Positions 54,327 to 63,928 of a DNA stretch of 64,000 bases are shown here, one piece after another. Under the pieces are notes generated by a model. It searched no databases and had not been told where the DNA came from. It was given only the letters and a program-made list of their open reading frames with translations. The DNA lies in contig AP025252.1 of NCBI GenBank assembly GCA_016865505.2, positions 1,736,001 through 1,800,000 on the forward strand. The letters run 5' to 3'. The DNA is from Bryobacterales bacterium F-183. GTDB taxonomy: Bacteria; Acidobacteriota; Terriglobia; Bryobacterales; Bryobacteraceae. Position 1 is the first letter of the stretch; each line of letters begins with the position of its first letter. The position numbers were made by a program, and so were the translations under genes.

Positions 54327-56335
54327 TTTCTGGTACATGACGGTACAGCCCGCCACCTTCCGCCCGGAAGACCTTCTAAAGGTGGCAGAAGCCGATGCCC
54401 GCCAACACGCACGCTACCGTATGGAAGTGGCTCTCACCTGCACCGGCTCCGGCTGCCCAGCCCGCCCGGAACTCTCGGCCAACGTCAGCACGCGCGTTGA
54501 GGAAGCAAAGTCCGCCAGCAGCAACTAACAGCGTCTTTCGGATGCGAAGCGTCCCACGACGCCGGTGGAGTTCGGCAGCTGTTCAGCAGCCGCGATCCAG
54601 TGGATAAGCCGAAAGCTCGCAACGAAACCGAAAAGACCATCTAAAAGGTGGCAGAACCGACGCCGGCCAACACGCACGTTACCCCGGTGGAAGTGGCTTT
54701 CACCTGCACCGGCTCCGGCTGCCCAGCCCGCCCGGAACTCTTCGCCAGCACGCGCGTTGAGGACTCTAAGTCCGCCAGCGGCAACGAGCAGCGTCTTTCG
54801 GATGTGAAGCCTCGCCACGACGCCGGTGGAGTTCGGCAGCTGTTCAGCAACCGGATCCAATCGATAAAGCCGAAAGCTTGCGACGAAACCGGAGCGAATG
54901 ACAGTTGATTTCTGGTACACGACAGTACAACCCGCCGCCTTCCCCCGGAAGACCTTTTGCGGGTGGCAGAGGTCGACGTCCTCCAACACGCTCGTTTCCG
55001 CCACCACCAGCATCCACGCGAGGAAGCAAAGTCAGCCTGCGGCAACTAACGGCGTCGTTTCGCTCGGCGCTACGGCAGCGCTGCGTCGAGTGTGTAGCCG
55101 AAACTCTGTTTCATGATGCGGGGAATAGCTTGGATGCAAGATGCGAAGCGCCCCCACGACGCCCGTGGGGTTCGGCAGCTGTCAACAACCTCGATCCAAT
55201 GGATAAGCCGAAAGCTGGTACATGACGGTACAGCCCGCCACCTTCCGCCTGGAAGACCTATTAAAGGTGGGAGACGCTGACGCCGGCCAACACGGACGTT
55301 ACCGCGTGGAAGTGCGGCTCACCGGTACTGGCTCCGGCAGCCCAGCCCGCCCGGAACTGTCCGTTTTGCGGGACTAGCTTGGATGCGAGATGCGAAGCGT
55401 CCCACGACGCTGGTGGACTTCGGCAGCTCTCCAACGCTGGATCAAGTGGATAAGGCGAAAGCTTGCAACGAAACCGAAGCAAAAGACAGTTGATTTCTGG
55501 TGTATGACGGTAAAGCCCGGGCGCCTTCCCCCGGAAGAGCCTTTAAAGGTGGTGAGGTCGATGCTCGCCAACACGCACGTTACCGCCACCACCAGAATCC
55601 GCGTTGAGGAAGCAAAGTCAGTTGCGGCAACTAACGGCGTCGTTTCGCTTGGCGCTGCGGAAGCGCTGCGTCGAGTGTGTAGCCGAAACTCTGTTTCACG
55701 ATGTGGGGAATAGCTCAGATGCAAGAAGCGAAGCGTCTCCACGACGCCGGTGGAGTTCAGCGGTTGTTCAGCAGCCTCGATCCAGTGGAATAAGCCAAAA
55801 GCTCGCAACCAAACCCAGAAGACCTTTTAAAGGTGGCAGAGGTCGACGCCATGCACCACGCTCGTTTCCGCCACCACCAGCATCCACGCTGAGGAAACGA
55901 AGTCCGCTAGCGGCAACGAGCAGCGTCTTCCGGATGCGAAGCCTCGCCACGACGCCGGTGGAGTTCGGCAGCCGTTCAGCAACCTGGATCCAGCGGACAA
56001 GCCGGAAGCTTTCAACAGGACCGAAGCTAAAGGCCGTTGATTTCTGGTACATGACGGTACAGCCCGCCGCCTTCCGCCCAGCCCGTCCGGAACTCTCCGC
56101 CACCGCCAGCACGAGTGTTGAGGAAGCAAAGTCCGCCCGCGCCAACCAACGGCGTCTTTTCGCTCGGCGCCACGGCAGCGCTGTGTCGAAGGTGCAGCCC
56201 AAACTACCAGTTCATGATGAGGCGGGGATTAGCCCGAATGCCGGACGCGAAGTGTCTCAAGACCCGGGTCGAGTTCGGCAGATGTCCGACAACCTGGATC
56301 CAGTTGATAAGCCGAAAGCTTGCAACAAAACCGAA
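54327..56335 (+). repeat. Degenerate tandem repeat array, about seven copies of a 210-340 bp unit
   Basis: The anchor GGTGGAGTTCGGCAG or close variants occurs at about 54564, 54824, 55164, 55411, 55749, 55958 and 56267. The anchor TTTCTGGTACATGACGGTAC occurs at 54327, 54909, 55215 (partial), 55494 and 56041. Units differ by deletions and point changes. A consensus reads in one plus-strand frame as FWYMTVQPAAFRPEDLLKVA, VDARQHARYRVEVALTCTGS, GCPARPELSATASTRVEEAK, SASGNEQRLSDAKPRHDAGG and VRQLFSNLDPVDKPKACNET, then EAKAVD and back to FWYM. Single copies have stops and frame changes, so none is a functional gene now. Confidence 0.8.
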
Positions 56336-56356
56336 GCGAAGGCAGTTGACGAAGCC

Positions 56357-56616
56357 CGGCGCAGCTCGCGAGGTGATCGCGCCAGTACTCTGCTCCCAAC
56401 CGAGGCCGGCGACCGCGTGAAGACAGAAAGCAGGGATGCACCAAAGCTCGCCCGTTGTATCGAGCCGGCGATCCCGCGACGGTCTGGGCACGAGGCATTG
56501 CGCGATCTGATCCGGCAACGCGAAGCCGCGCGCAAGGTCCACCGCCATGCCCGTCAGAGGTTGGGCAAGCTCCTTCAGCATCATGTCCATCCGGACGGAC
56601 GCAGAAGCATCTGGCG
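56357..56616 (+). pseudogene. IS110-family transposase relic
   Basis: The readings REVIAPVLC (one frame) and AGDRVKTESRDAPKLAR, then HEALRDLIRQREAARKVHRH and ARQRLGKLL (next frame) match the middle of IS110-family transposases, where VIAPSL, GDRVKTDRRDA, and HEALRDLVRAREAA are typical. A frameshift lies near 56390. Beyond 56616 the sequence is degraded and I cannot follow it. No intact ends are visible. Confidence 0.65.
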
Positions 56617-56944
56617 TGAAATCAGAAGCCTCGCAGGGCGATCGCCAAGATACCGGAAGCCCTGCGGCAAACTACCAGTGCCCTCTCCAAGGCGTGCTCG
56701 GAGTGGGCAAGGTTGTGGTCGCGACGGGGTCACCGAGATCGGACGGCAGAGCCCGTTTGAATCGCCACGGCGTGGCTCCGGACGGGTCCACCGAGTACCC
56801 GAGCGTACTCGCTTTTCGCTCTTTCAGCTGCCGGGGCGACTCATAATCAGCAACAACTCATCGATGACGCCAATCCCGCAATGGGCGCGCTCAAGCCCAT
56901 GCCTCCACGGGTCCAGATATCGTACGAGCCAGTCTGCAGGCGTC
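56617..56944. other. Degraded non-coding DNA between IS110 relic and ABC operon
   Basis: I see short ORFs without family similarity. Some may be the continuation of the IS110 relic. Confidence 0.4.
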
Positions 56945-57811
56945 CTACCGGACAGGAGCGATGCTCACCTGCTCTGACTGTGCCGTACTCTCCGCCAGCG
57001 CAACCAGCGACGACGGCAAGTCCACCATCGGAAACTGCGGCCGAACCGGCAGCGCACCAATCAGTTTCTGACTGTAGGGATGCTTCGGATTCGCAAAGAT
57101 ATCGGCAGTGGCCGCACACTCTACAATCGCCCCATGATGCAGGATCGCGACCCGATCACACAGCGCTGCAACCGACAGTAAATCGTGCGAGATAAACAAT
57201 GTCGCCATACGGCGGCTCGCGGTCATCCGGCGAATCAGATCGAGCACTTCTTTCTGCACAATCACGTCCAATGCCGAGGTCGGCTCGTCCGCCAACAGCA
57301 ACTTCGGATCATGCAACAGCGACATAGCGATCAGTACGCGCTGTGCCTGCCCCAGCGAGACCTCCCGAGGGTACTTGCGCAGGATCTCTTCCGGATTTAG
57401 ATCCACTTCGCGCAGCAGTTGCGACGCCTTCTGTACCCCTGCCGTCTTCCAAGGCTCCCGCGAATGCGCCTTCCAGGCTTCCTCAAACTGCGTCCCTAGT
57501 CGTAGCATCGGGTTCAAGGCCGACGCGGCACTCTGCAGAATCAGCGCGATCTCCTTCCCGCGGATCGATCGCATCTCGCGCTCGCTCGCCGCCGTTAGAT
57601 CCCGACCATCGAACTGGATCCTGCCACGAACCTTCCCGCCCTTCCAGTCCAGCAGTCGCAGAATTGCCATCGCGAACGTACTCTTGCCAGACCCGGACTG
57701 CCCGATCAGCGCCAGAGTCTCACCCGCAGCGATCTCCAGGCGAACACCGTTCAGTACGGCCTTGCCGCCCCGGTAATCTGCCCAGATCTCAGTCTCGAGT
57801 AAGGCTGCCAT
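56945..57811 (-). CDS. Peptide/nickel-type ABC transporter ATPase (DppD-like)
   Basis: The 288-residue product has Walker A G37-QSGSGKST, a Q-loop (LILQSAASALNPM), a signature segment in which the usual LSGGQ reads SLGQ (EVSLGQAQRVLIAMSLL), Walker B LLLADEPTSALD and the H-loop SHDL. The end YSQKLIGALPV is followed by a short tail without the Cys-rich segment usual in DppD/OppD. It lies eight bases after the substrate-binding protein gene and is the last gene of the operon. The second ATPase normally found is missing. Confidence 0.88.
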   Translation of the reverse strand: MAALLETEIWADYRGGKAVLNGVRLEIAAGETLALIGQSGSGKSTFAMAILRLLDWKGGKVRGRIQFDGRDLTAASEREMRSIRGKEIALILQSAASALNPMLRLGTQFEEAWKAHSREPWKTAGVQKASQLLREVDLNPEEILRKYPREVSLGQAQRVLIAMSLLHDPKLLLADEPTSALDVIVQKEVLDLIRRMTASRRMATLFISHDLLSVAALCDRVAILHHGAIVECAATADIFANPKHPYSQKLIGALPVRPQFPMVDLPSSLVALAESTAQSEQVSIAPVR

Positions 57812-57819
57812 GCGAACTT

Positions 57820-59415
57820 CTACCGGTCACTCCAGGAAAGGTGCTCCGCGTTCCACAAAAGCCGCGGATAGTCGTTCGTCGCCAGCACGTGATGCAGCTT
57901 CGGCGAAGCCGCATACAACGTGTTTCGATGTGCCAGAAACAGCACCGGCGCTTCCTCCGACAGGATCTGTTGCACTCTGTCGTACGCCGCCTTGCGCTTC
58001 TTGGCATCGGTCGTCGAGGCCTGCTCCCGCATGGCTTTGTCGATCTCCTGCTCCCAAGCGGTGGCCGGTGTCTTCTGATTCGGATTCCACATATGCTGCG
58101 GCCCCGAACTCAGCAGCATATTCATCCCCGACATCGGATCCTGTGCGAGATTCACAAATCCCAACAAACAAGCCTCGTAATTCAGCGTCCGCCCAATCCG
58201 CTCTACCAGCGAAGGAAAGTCAAAGGTCGTGATATTCACGCGGATCCCAAGCTTTCCCAAATCCTGCTGGATCAGACTCGCAATCCGCGCCCGGGCCTTA
58301 TTGTTTGCGTTCGTAATCAGCGAGAACTCCACCGGCTTCCCCTGCCGGTCGTACAGCAGATTGTCACCTCGCAGGACAAACCCGTCCTGCTGCAGTAACT
58401 TCTTCGCCGCCTCGAAATCGAATGGGTGGGGCTTGAGCCCATGCTTGTACCAAAGCTTGTTGCCCGGCGGCGTCAACCCCGCAGCCACCGTCGCGCGACC
58501 TTGATACACAAGGCGCACGATATCGTCCCGCCGAATCGCCAGCGACATCGCCCGCCGGAAGCTCCGGGATTGGAACCACGTCAGCTTATGCGGCGCGACC
58601 GGCGCCTGTGGTGCCTGATTGAACCACAAAAACTCAATGTCATTCGAAGGACCCGCGTCATGCGCCTGCCCCGGCAGATCCCGTTCCAACCGTTCATACA
58701 AAGTCGGATCCACGCTCTCGAGCAGATGATACTCACCCCGCCGGAATCGTTCGGCCTCTGTATCTGCGTTCTGCTGGATCGCGATCCGAACCGTGTCGAT
58801 TTTTGGCAACCGCCGCCCGCCCTCGGTCCGCCAATAATACGGATTCCGCGACAGTACAATCAGCGACCCAGCCTGATACTGCGCCACCACATACGGCCCC
58901 AAGCCTGCCTTTTCCCGATTCCTCTCAGACTGGATCGGAATCCCCGCCAACTCATTCTCGATCCCCGGTACGATAGCCGGAAACGTGATGGCCACCCGAT
59001 GCGGTGTCAGGACCTCGACCTTCGCAACAGCCTCCCCGGATCGAAATGCGCTGCTCTTCGGCGAGTTCAACTTAGGATCCACCAGGCGGCGTACCGTGAA
59101 CGCGACATCAGACGCTGTGAATGGTGACCCATCGGAAAACTGCACGCCCTTGCGCAACTCCAGCACCACCCGGCGACCCTGCTCCTGCAGCTTCCAGCTT
59201 TCCGCCAGCCCCGGCTCGATCTTCTGCGTCTTGCGATTCTTGAACAGCAGTCGCTCGGTGGTGAGAAACGTCACCATCTCGCTGGCTTGATCGGCCGCCA
59301 CCAAAGCATCGAATGTCTTCGGATCCGAACGCATCGCGAACCGAAGCTCCGGACTGTCTCCAGCCCACAGAACACCAAGCAAAGCGGTGACGAAAACCGC
59401 AGCCCACAGTCTCAT
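57820..59415 (-). CDS. Family 5 extracellular solute-binding protein
   Basis: The product is about 531 residues with a signal peptide (MRLWAAVFVTALLGVLWAG). It has the SBP_bac_5 pattern: LRFAMRSDPKTFDALVAADQASEMVTFLTTERLLF, LAESWKLQEQGRRVVLELRKGVQFSDGSPFTASDVAFTVRRLVDP and a late VLFLAHRNTLYAAS. It binds peptides, opines or similar ligands and hands them to the DppB/C permease. The ATG at 59415 overlaps the DppC-like stop (ATGA). Confidence 0.9.
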   Translation of the reverse strand: MRLWAAVFVTALLGVLWAGDSPELRFAMRSDPKTFDALVAADQASEMVTFLTTERLLFKNRKTQKIEPGLAESWKLQEQGRRVVLELRKGVQFSDGSPFTASDVAFTVRRLVDPKLNSPKSSAFRSGEAVAKVEVLTPHRVAITFPAIVPGIENELAGIPIQSERNREKAGLGPYVVAQYQAGSLIVLSRNPYYWRTEGGRRLPKIDTVRIAIQQNADTEAERFRRGEYHLLESVDPTLYERLERDLPGQAHDAGPSNDIEFLWFNQAPQAPVAPHKLTWFQSRSFRRAMSLAIRRDDIVRLVYQGRATVAAGLTPPGNKLWYKHGLKPHPFDFEAAKKLLQQDGFVLRGDNLLYDRQGKPVEFSLITNANNKARARIASLIQQDLGKLGIRVNITTFDFPSLVERIGRTLNYEACLLGFVNLAQDPMSGMNMLLSSGPQHMWNPNQKTPATAWEQEIDKAMREQASTTDAKKRKAAYDRVQQILSEEAPVLFLAHRNTLYAASPKLHHVLATNDYPRLLWNAEHLSWSDR

Positions 59416-60221
59416 CGGGCGACACCTTCCTGCCAATCACGACGGCTCAACCGCTGCATGGCCAGCAGCGTGACCACAAGCGCAACCGCCGGAGCCAGCA
59501 CCCAAGGTGCCTCCGCGACCTCGCGATGGCTGGTCAACTCAAACAGCAGATTGCCCCACGACGGGAGCGGCTCCGCCACACCAAGCCCCAGCAGGCCGAG
59601 GTTCGCCTCACTCAGCACAAACAGGGGCATCGAAATCCAGAACTGCGCCAGCAGTACCGGCCGCAGATTTGGCAGAAAATGCCGGACCCAGATCTGCGTA
59701 AAGCCGGAACCCATGGCCCGCGCCTGCAGTAGGAACCCGTCATTCCGCGCGGTATGCACCGCCGTACGAACCACGCGAGCCGCAGCCGTCCAACCAACCA
59801 GCCCAAGCATCGCAAACGTAATCCCCACCGATGTCCACGCCGGGACATTCAGTGGCAGCGCCGCACGTATGATCAGCAACAGGAACAACCAGGGCATCGA
59901 CGCAAACAGATCCGTCGCCGCCAGCAACGTCTGCTCGACCCACCCTCCAGCGACCCCCGCCAGCACACCCACCAGCACCGCGACCGTTAACGTCAACAAT
60001 GCCGCCGCCGGTGCCAGCGTCAAGGAAATCCGCGTGCCGTACAGAAAGCGCGACCACCGGTCACGACCCAAATCGTCCGTACCCAACCAGTGCTTCGCCG
60101 ATGGACCCAGCGACGGGGACTCCCGATCCTGTAACTCGTACGGATAAGGCGCCAGCCAAGGCGCAAAGACTCCGGCCACGGCCAGCAGCAGAAGTACCGT
60201 AATCGCCAGCGCCTGCAGCAT
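59412..60221 (-). CDS. ABC permease (DppC-like)
   Basis: The 269-residue product begins with a membrane helix (ALAITVLLLLAVAGVFAPWLAPYPYELQD) and has GPSAKHWLGTDDLGRDRWSRFLYGTRISL, the hallmark of DppC/OppC. It has about six helices. The ATPase-contact EAA-like loop is ARAMGSGFTQIWVRHFLPNLRP. The ATG at 60221 overlaps the DppB stop in TGATG; the longer open frame to 60503 lies inside that gene. Confidence 0.9.
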   Translation of the reverse strand: MLQALAITVLLLLAVAGVFAPWLAPYPYELQDRESPSLGPSAKHWLGTDDLGRDRWSRFLYGTRISLTLAPAAALLTLTVAVLVGVLAGVAGGWVEQTLLAATDLFASMPWLFLLLIIRAALPLNVPAWTSVGITFAMLGLVGWTAAARVVRTAVHTARNDGFLLQARAMGSGFTQIWVRHFLPNLRPVLLAQFWISMPLFVLSEANLGLLGLGVAEPLPSWGNLLFELTSHREVAEAPWVLAPAVALVVTLLAMQRLSRRDWQEGVAR

Positions 60222-61045
60222 CACGCGCGAGCCTCCGCAGCGATATTCGCTACCTGGATCACTGTTGCGATCAGCAGGATCAGCGGCATCAACGTCGGCA
60301 GATCTCGCGCCAAAGCAGCTTTCCAGGCCAATTGACCAAGCCCCGGCGAATCGCAGATCGCCTCCATCGGAATGGCAGCGCCAACCGCCATTGCCGCCGA
60401 AGCGCCAATCAAAGAGATAAGTTGCGGACCCGCTAACGCGCGCGCATGCCGTACCAGCACCGATATCCGCGACACCCCTCGCGCCGCCGCAGCAAAAATG
60501 CACGGTTGCGACATCGCATCAAATACCAACTGCCTCGTGTACCGGAACGCCACAGGAAACACAGCCGCCGCGATCCCCAGCGCGACCGGAGCCCCGATCA
60601 GGAACACCCCCACCGCCACTAGGCCGCTCGGCAGCGCCAGCAAACTAAAGGAAACCACCGACCCAGACCAGTCCAACGGCCGCCATAAAGCCCCAAGCCC
60701 GGCCCACACAATCGACAGGACCCACGCAGCCATCAACGCCACGACCACCGAAGTTGTCGTCAAAGCCCAGCGTTCCTGAATCAACTGCGCGATAGGGATG
60801 TTGCCAAAGGTCTGCGACGTCCCAAAGTCCCCTTGCAGGAAGCGGCGCGCGTAACTCAAAGGCGTCTCCGCTGTTGCACCTTGTTCCGCCTGCAGCGCCG
60901 CGATCGATTCCGCACTGAACCGGCTGTCGATCTCCCGCTCGTCGACCCCGAATCCGGGCGCCAAACGCACCAGCAGCCAGCCAAACAGCCCCACGAACAG
61001 GAGGGTGACCGGAAGTCGGACAAGCAGGCGGGCGGCGACACGCAC
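60221..61045 (-). CDS. ABC permease (DppB-like)
   Basis: The 274-residue product has about six membrane helices, a periplasmic segment (FLQGDFGTSQTFGNIPIAQLIQERW) that is typical of DppB/OppB, and an EAA-like loop (AAARGVSRISVLVRHA). It forms the translocation pore with the DppC-like gene product. It is slightly shorter than usual. The start is a GTG at 61045 with AGAAG just before it. It is the first gene of the operon. Confidence 0.88.
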   Translation of the reverse strand: MRVAARLLVRLPVTLLFVGLFGWLLVRLAPGFGVDEREIDSRFSAESIAALQAEQGATAETPLSYARRFLQGDFGTSQTFGNIPIAQLIQERWALTTTSVVVALMAAWVLSIVWAGLGALWRPLDWSGSVVSFSLLALPSGLVAVGVFLIGAPVALGIAAAVFPVAFRYTRQLVFDAMSQPCIFAAAARGVSRISVLVRHARALAGPQLISLIGASAAMAVGAAIPMEAICDSPGLGQLAWKAALARDLPTLMPLILLIATVIQVANIAAEARA

Positions 61046-61164
61046 CTTCTAGAAATCGGCAGCCTGAGGAAAAAGTTGATGGCGAAATCGCTCGTATCTT
61101 AGTCAAAATGCGAAGCCAGCAACCAATCTGCTCCGTTTCGACGTATTTCGACTAACACGTCATT

Positions 61165-61195
61165 CCCCCGTTTGCGGGGGGCACGGTGCCGCTTT
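61165..61195. repeat. Hairpin plus GGTGCC repeat, copy 4
   Basis: CCCCCG and CGGGGG pair over a TTTG loop (61165-61180), followed by GCACGGTGCCGC, which is the same core as the other dispersed copies. It lies between the divergent ABC operon and the VWFA pseudogene. Confidence 0.45.
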
Positions 61196-61269
61196 CCCCA
61201 ATCTGCCAAGGTGATCACCGGAAGAAAATCCGCTAGCCTGGTCCAGGCGCCGCCAGGAGGTACCCCTCG

Positions 61270-62926
61270 CTGAGAACCTACCCTCGTTCCATCCAACGAG
61301 CCGCAAAAGCCGCCGCGATCCTCTTCGCGGGAATGGCGACCCTCCCGGCACAAACCGCCGCCCCCAGCGACCCGGCAATCATGGCCCGATTCCTCCGCCG
61401 ACCCCGCCAGCGTTGACACAACCACCAGTGCCGCAACCGCAAGCCGTATGCGCCTGCCGTACCCTCTGCCGCCGGGCATCCATTCGAATCTTCAAGCAGC
61501 GCCGCCACCCCCAACGGCCACCGTCATCCTCTTCGATGCCCTCAATACCTCGGTGGAAGACCAGCTTTTCGCCAAGACCCAGATCACCAAATTCCTCCAG
61601 ACCGTACCCGCAGGCGAACCCGTTGCCTTGTAAGTCTTGACCCAGCGCCTCCACGTCGTACATCCGCTCAGTCACGACGTCGCCAGCCTCACCAAAGCCC
61701 TCGACCGAAAAGCAGTATCAGCGACCGCGTCGAGCATCGAAACGGAAAGCTCCCTGGCGCAAACGCTCGACGGCAATAAGCTCGATCAAATCCTCTCCGA
61801 TCCCCGCGTGCGCGACATCGCAGAAACCCAGATCGCTTCCGACCAAAGCATCGCCATCACCCGTCTCACCGACCGCATCACCCGTACCTTCGGTGCTCTT
61901 GAGAACATCGCCCACCACCTCGCCACCGTCCCTGGACGCAAAAGCCTCCTCTGGGTCTCCGCCGCCTTTCCAATGGTCGTTTCTTCAGACATCCGCACCG
62001 GGACCGGATCTCCCCACTCCTTCGACTCGCTGGCCCAACGCGTTTTCCGATCTATGACCACAGCCGGCGTCTCCGTCTACCCGATCGATGCCCGAGGCCT
62101 CCTCGTCGACCGCCTCTACCGCGCCAAGGACCCCTTCGCGCGCTACGCCATGAGCCAGGTTCTTGGTGCTTCCCAAAGCCGTGGCCGCCAGCGCGGTGGC
62201 CGTGGGACCTTTGTCAGTTCGGATCCTCTCGTACACGGCGAACGCGACGAAAACACCGCGCATCACGACATCATGCAGGACATCGCCAAGCGTACCGGTG
62301 GCCGCGCGTTCTTTGACTCCAATGCAGTAGCCAAAGCCGCCCTCGACGCCATCTCGGACAACGCCGGAGCCTACACCCTGGGCTTCTATCCGGCGGGTGG
62401 CAGCGACGAGGCCGATGGCAAGTTCCACCGCCTGCAAGTGAAGTTGAAGGGCCGTGACGGAACACAGATCCGCCATCGGGAAGGCTACTTCGCCGCTGCA
62501 GTCAAGCCGCCCAAAGACGAACTCCGCCGCGACTCGATGCTCGTCCTCATGAACGGACCTCTGCGCCTCGACGCGATCCCGCTCGCCGTCCAATGCGTAC
62601 CTCTGGATCCAGGCAAAGCGCGCGTGGTCATCCGCGTGGACCCTACGGCCATCACCTTCCGCGAGTCCTCTTCACAATGGAGCGGAGAGTTGGAAATCGC
62701 CCTGCTGTACCTCGATGGTGCCGACCAGCGCCGCGGCGTCACGGCGGAAACCCTCCGCCTGAACCTTTCCGCCGTGGAATACGCGCAAGCGATGGAGCAG
62801 GGCATCAACTACAGGTTGGAAGCGCTGCTACCGAAAGACGCCAAGGTATTGATAGTGGGCGTACGTGACAACGCGGACGGCCGCCTGGGCACCGTCCGCG
62901 TCAATTTGGAAACCGTACTGCCGTAA
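61270..62926 (+). pseudogene. Broken VWFA-related acidobacterial protein gene
   Basis: A perfect AGGAGG (61255-61260) is followed after nine bases by CTG where a start codon is expected; the reading continues as a signal peptide (RSIQRAAKAAAILFAGMATLPAQT). That frame ends at a TGA near 61425, and the family sequence continues in another frame (TATVILFDALNTSVEDQLFAKTQ), so there is a frameshift near 61380-61425. An in-frame TAA at 61631-61633 breaks VPAGEPVAL and VLTQRLHVVHPL. From 61637 the frame is open for 429 residues (HLATVPGRKSLLWVSAAFP; GVSVYPIDARGLL; AYTLGFYPAGG). A truncated protein from this part is possible but has no ribosome binding site. Confidence 0.8.
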
Positions 62927-62929
62927 CGT

Positions 62930-63928
62930 CTAGAAATCTTCCGCGAACGCGACCTCGCCCGTCACACCCACCTGGTATGCCGACACGCGACGTTCAAAGA
63001 AGTTCGTTAGCTCTTGCACATCCTGCAGTTCCATGAACGCGAACGGATTGCGCGACCCGAACACCGGCGCACATCCCACCGCTTCCAACCGCCGGTCCGC
63101 GATGTACTGCAAGTACTCGCGCATGTGCGTTACCGACAGCCCGCTCACACCCTGACCCAGCGTATCTTCGGCGAACGTCAACTCGCAGTCCACCGCCTCG
63201 CGAATCATCAACGTCACATCGTCGTTGAACTTCGCGTCAAATAGTTCCGGGCGCTCGCGACGCACGGTCTCCACAACTTCCAGCGCGAACTCAATGTGCG
63301 CGCTCTCATCGCGGAACACCCAGTTGGTACCCGTCGCCAGACCCTGCAGCAACCCGCGGGACCGCAAGTAGTACACATACGCAAACGCCGCAAAAAAGAA
63401 CAGCCCCTCGATGCAGCACGCAAAACACACCAGATTCAGCAGAAACTGCCGCATGTCTGCATCCGTACGCAGCTCTTCCAGCTGTTGAATCGAATCGATC
63501 CACTTAAAGCAGAAATCCGCCTTCTTCTGAATCGACGGGATGTTCTCCACCGCCGAAAACGCCGCCGCCCGCTCATCCGGATCCGTGATGTACGTATCAA
63601 GCAGCGTCAGGTAAAACTGCACGTGCAGCGCTTCTTCGTACAACTGCCGCGACAAGTACATCCGCGCTTCCGGCGAATTGATGTGCTTGTACAGGTTCAG
63701 CACCAGGTTGTTGCCAACGATGCTGTCGCCGGTAGCGAAAAACGCCACCAGACGTTTGATCAGGTGTTGCTCAGCCGGCGTCATCCGGCTCCGCAAATCG
63801 GTCACATCGGTCGAAAAATCGACCTCCTCGACGGTCCAGGTGTTCTTGATGGCAGTCTTGAACATCTCGAAGTACACCGGGTACTTCATCGGCCGGAGTG
63901 TCAGGTTAAAGCCTGGATTGAGAATCAT
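62930..63928 (-). CDS. nrdB: Ribonucleoside-diphosphate reductase small subunit
   Basis: The 332-residue product is a class I RNR beta subunit. The di-metal ligands are visible: Glu/His in EEALHVQFY, Glu in CIEGLFFFAAF, and Glu/His in DESAHIEF; the first acidic ligand lies near residue 35-45 (EEVDFSTD). The radical Tyr is present four residues after the first His (HVQFY). The C-terminal tail VAFAEDF is acidic-aromatic as needed for docking on the large subunit. I chose the ATG at 63928 (MILNPGFNLTLRPMKYP); a GTG at 63979 is also in frame. The large subunit gene is probably just outside the window. It is convergent with the VWFA pseudogene after three bases. Confidence 0.93.
   Translation of the reverse strand: MILNPGFNLTLRPMKYPVYFEMFKTAIKNTWTVEEVDFSTDVTDLRSRMTPAEQHLIKRLVAFFATGDSIVGNNLVLNLYKHINSPEARMYLSRQLYEEALHVQFYLTLLDTYITDPDERAAAFSAVENIPSIQKKADFCFKWIDSIQQLEELRTDADMRQFLLNLVCFACCIEGLFFFAAFAYVYYLRSRGLLQGLATGTNWVFRDESAHIEFALEVVETVRRERPELFDAKFNDDVTLMIREAVDCELTFAEDTLGQGVSGLSVTHMREYLQYIADRRLEAVGCAPVFGSRNPFAFMELQDVQELTNFFERRVSAYQVGVTGEVAFAEDF

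Noticed and set aside
54525-55013. 162-codon minus-strand ORF in the repeat scar
   Set aside because: It repeats in each unit like the plus-strand reading, but with broken frames and no start signal, so I treat it as a shadow of the repeat.
54327-56335. CRISPR array
   Set aside because: Units are 210-340 bases, imperfect and without regular spacers.
55604-56977. 457-codon plus-strand ORF in the repeat scar
   Set aside because: It runs through several repeat units and the IS110 relic with shifted frames; it has no proper start and is not a real single gene.
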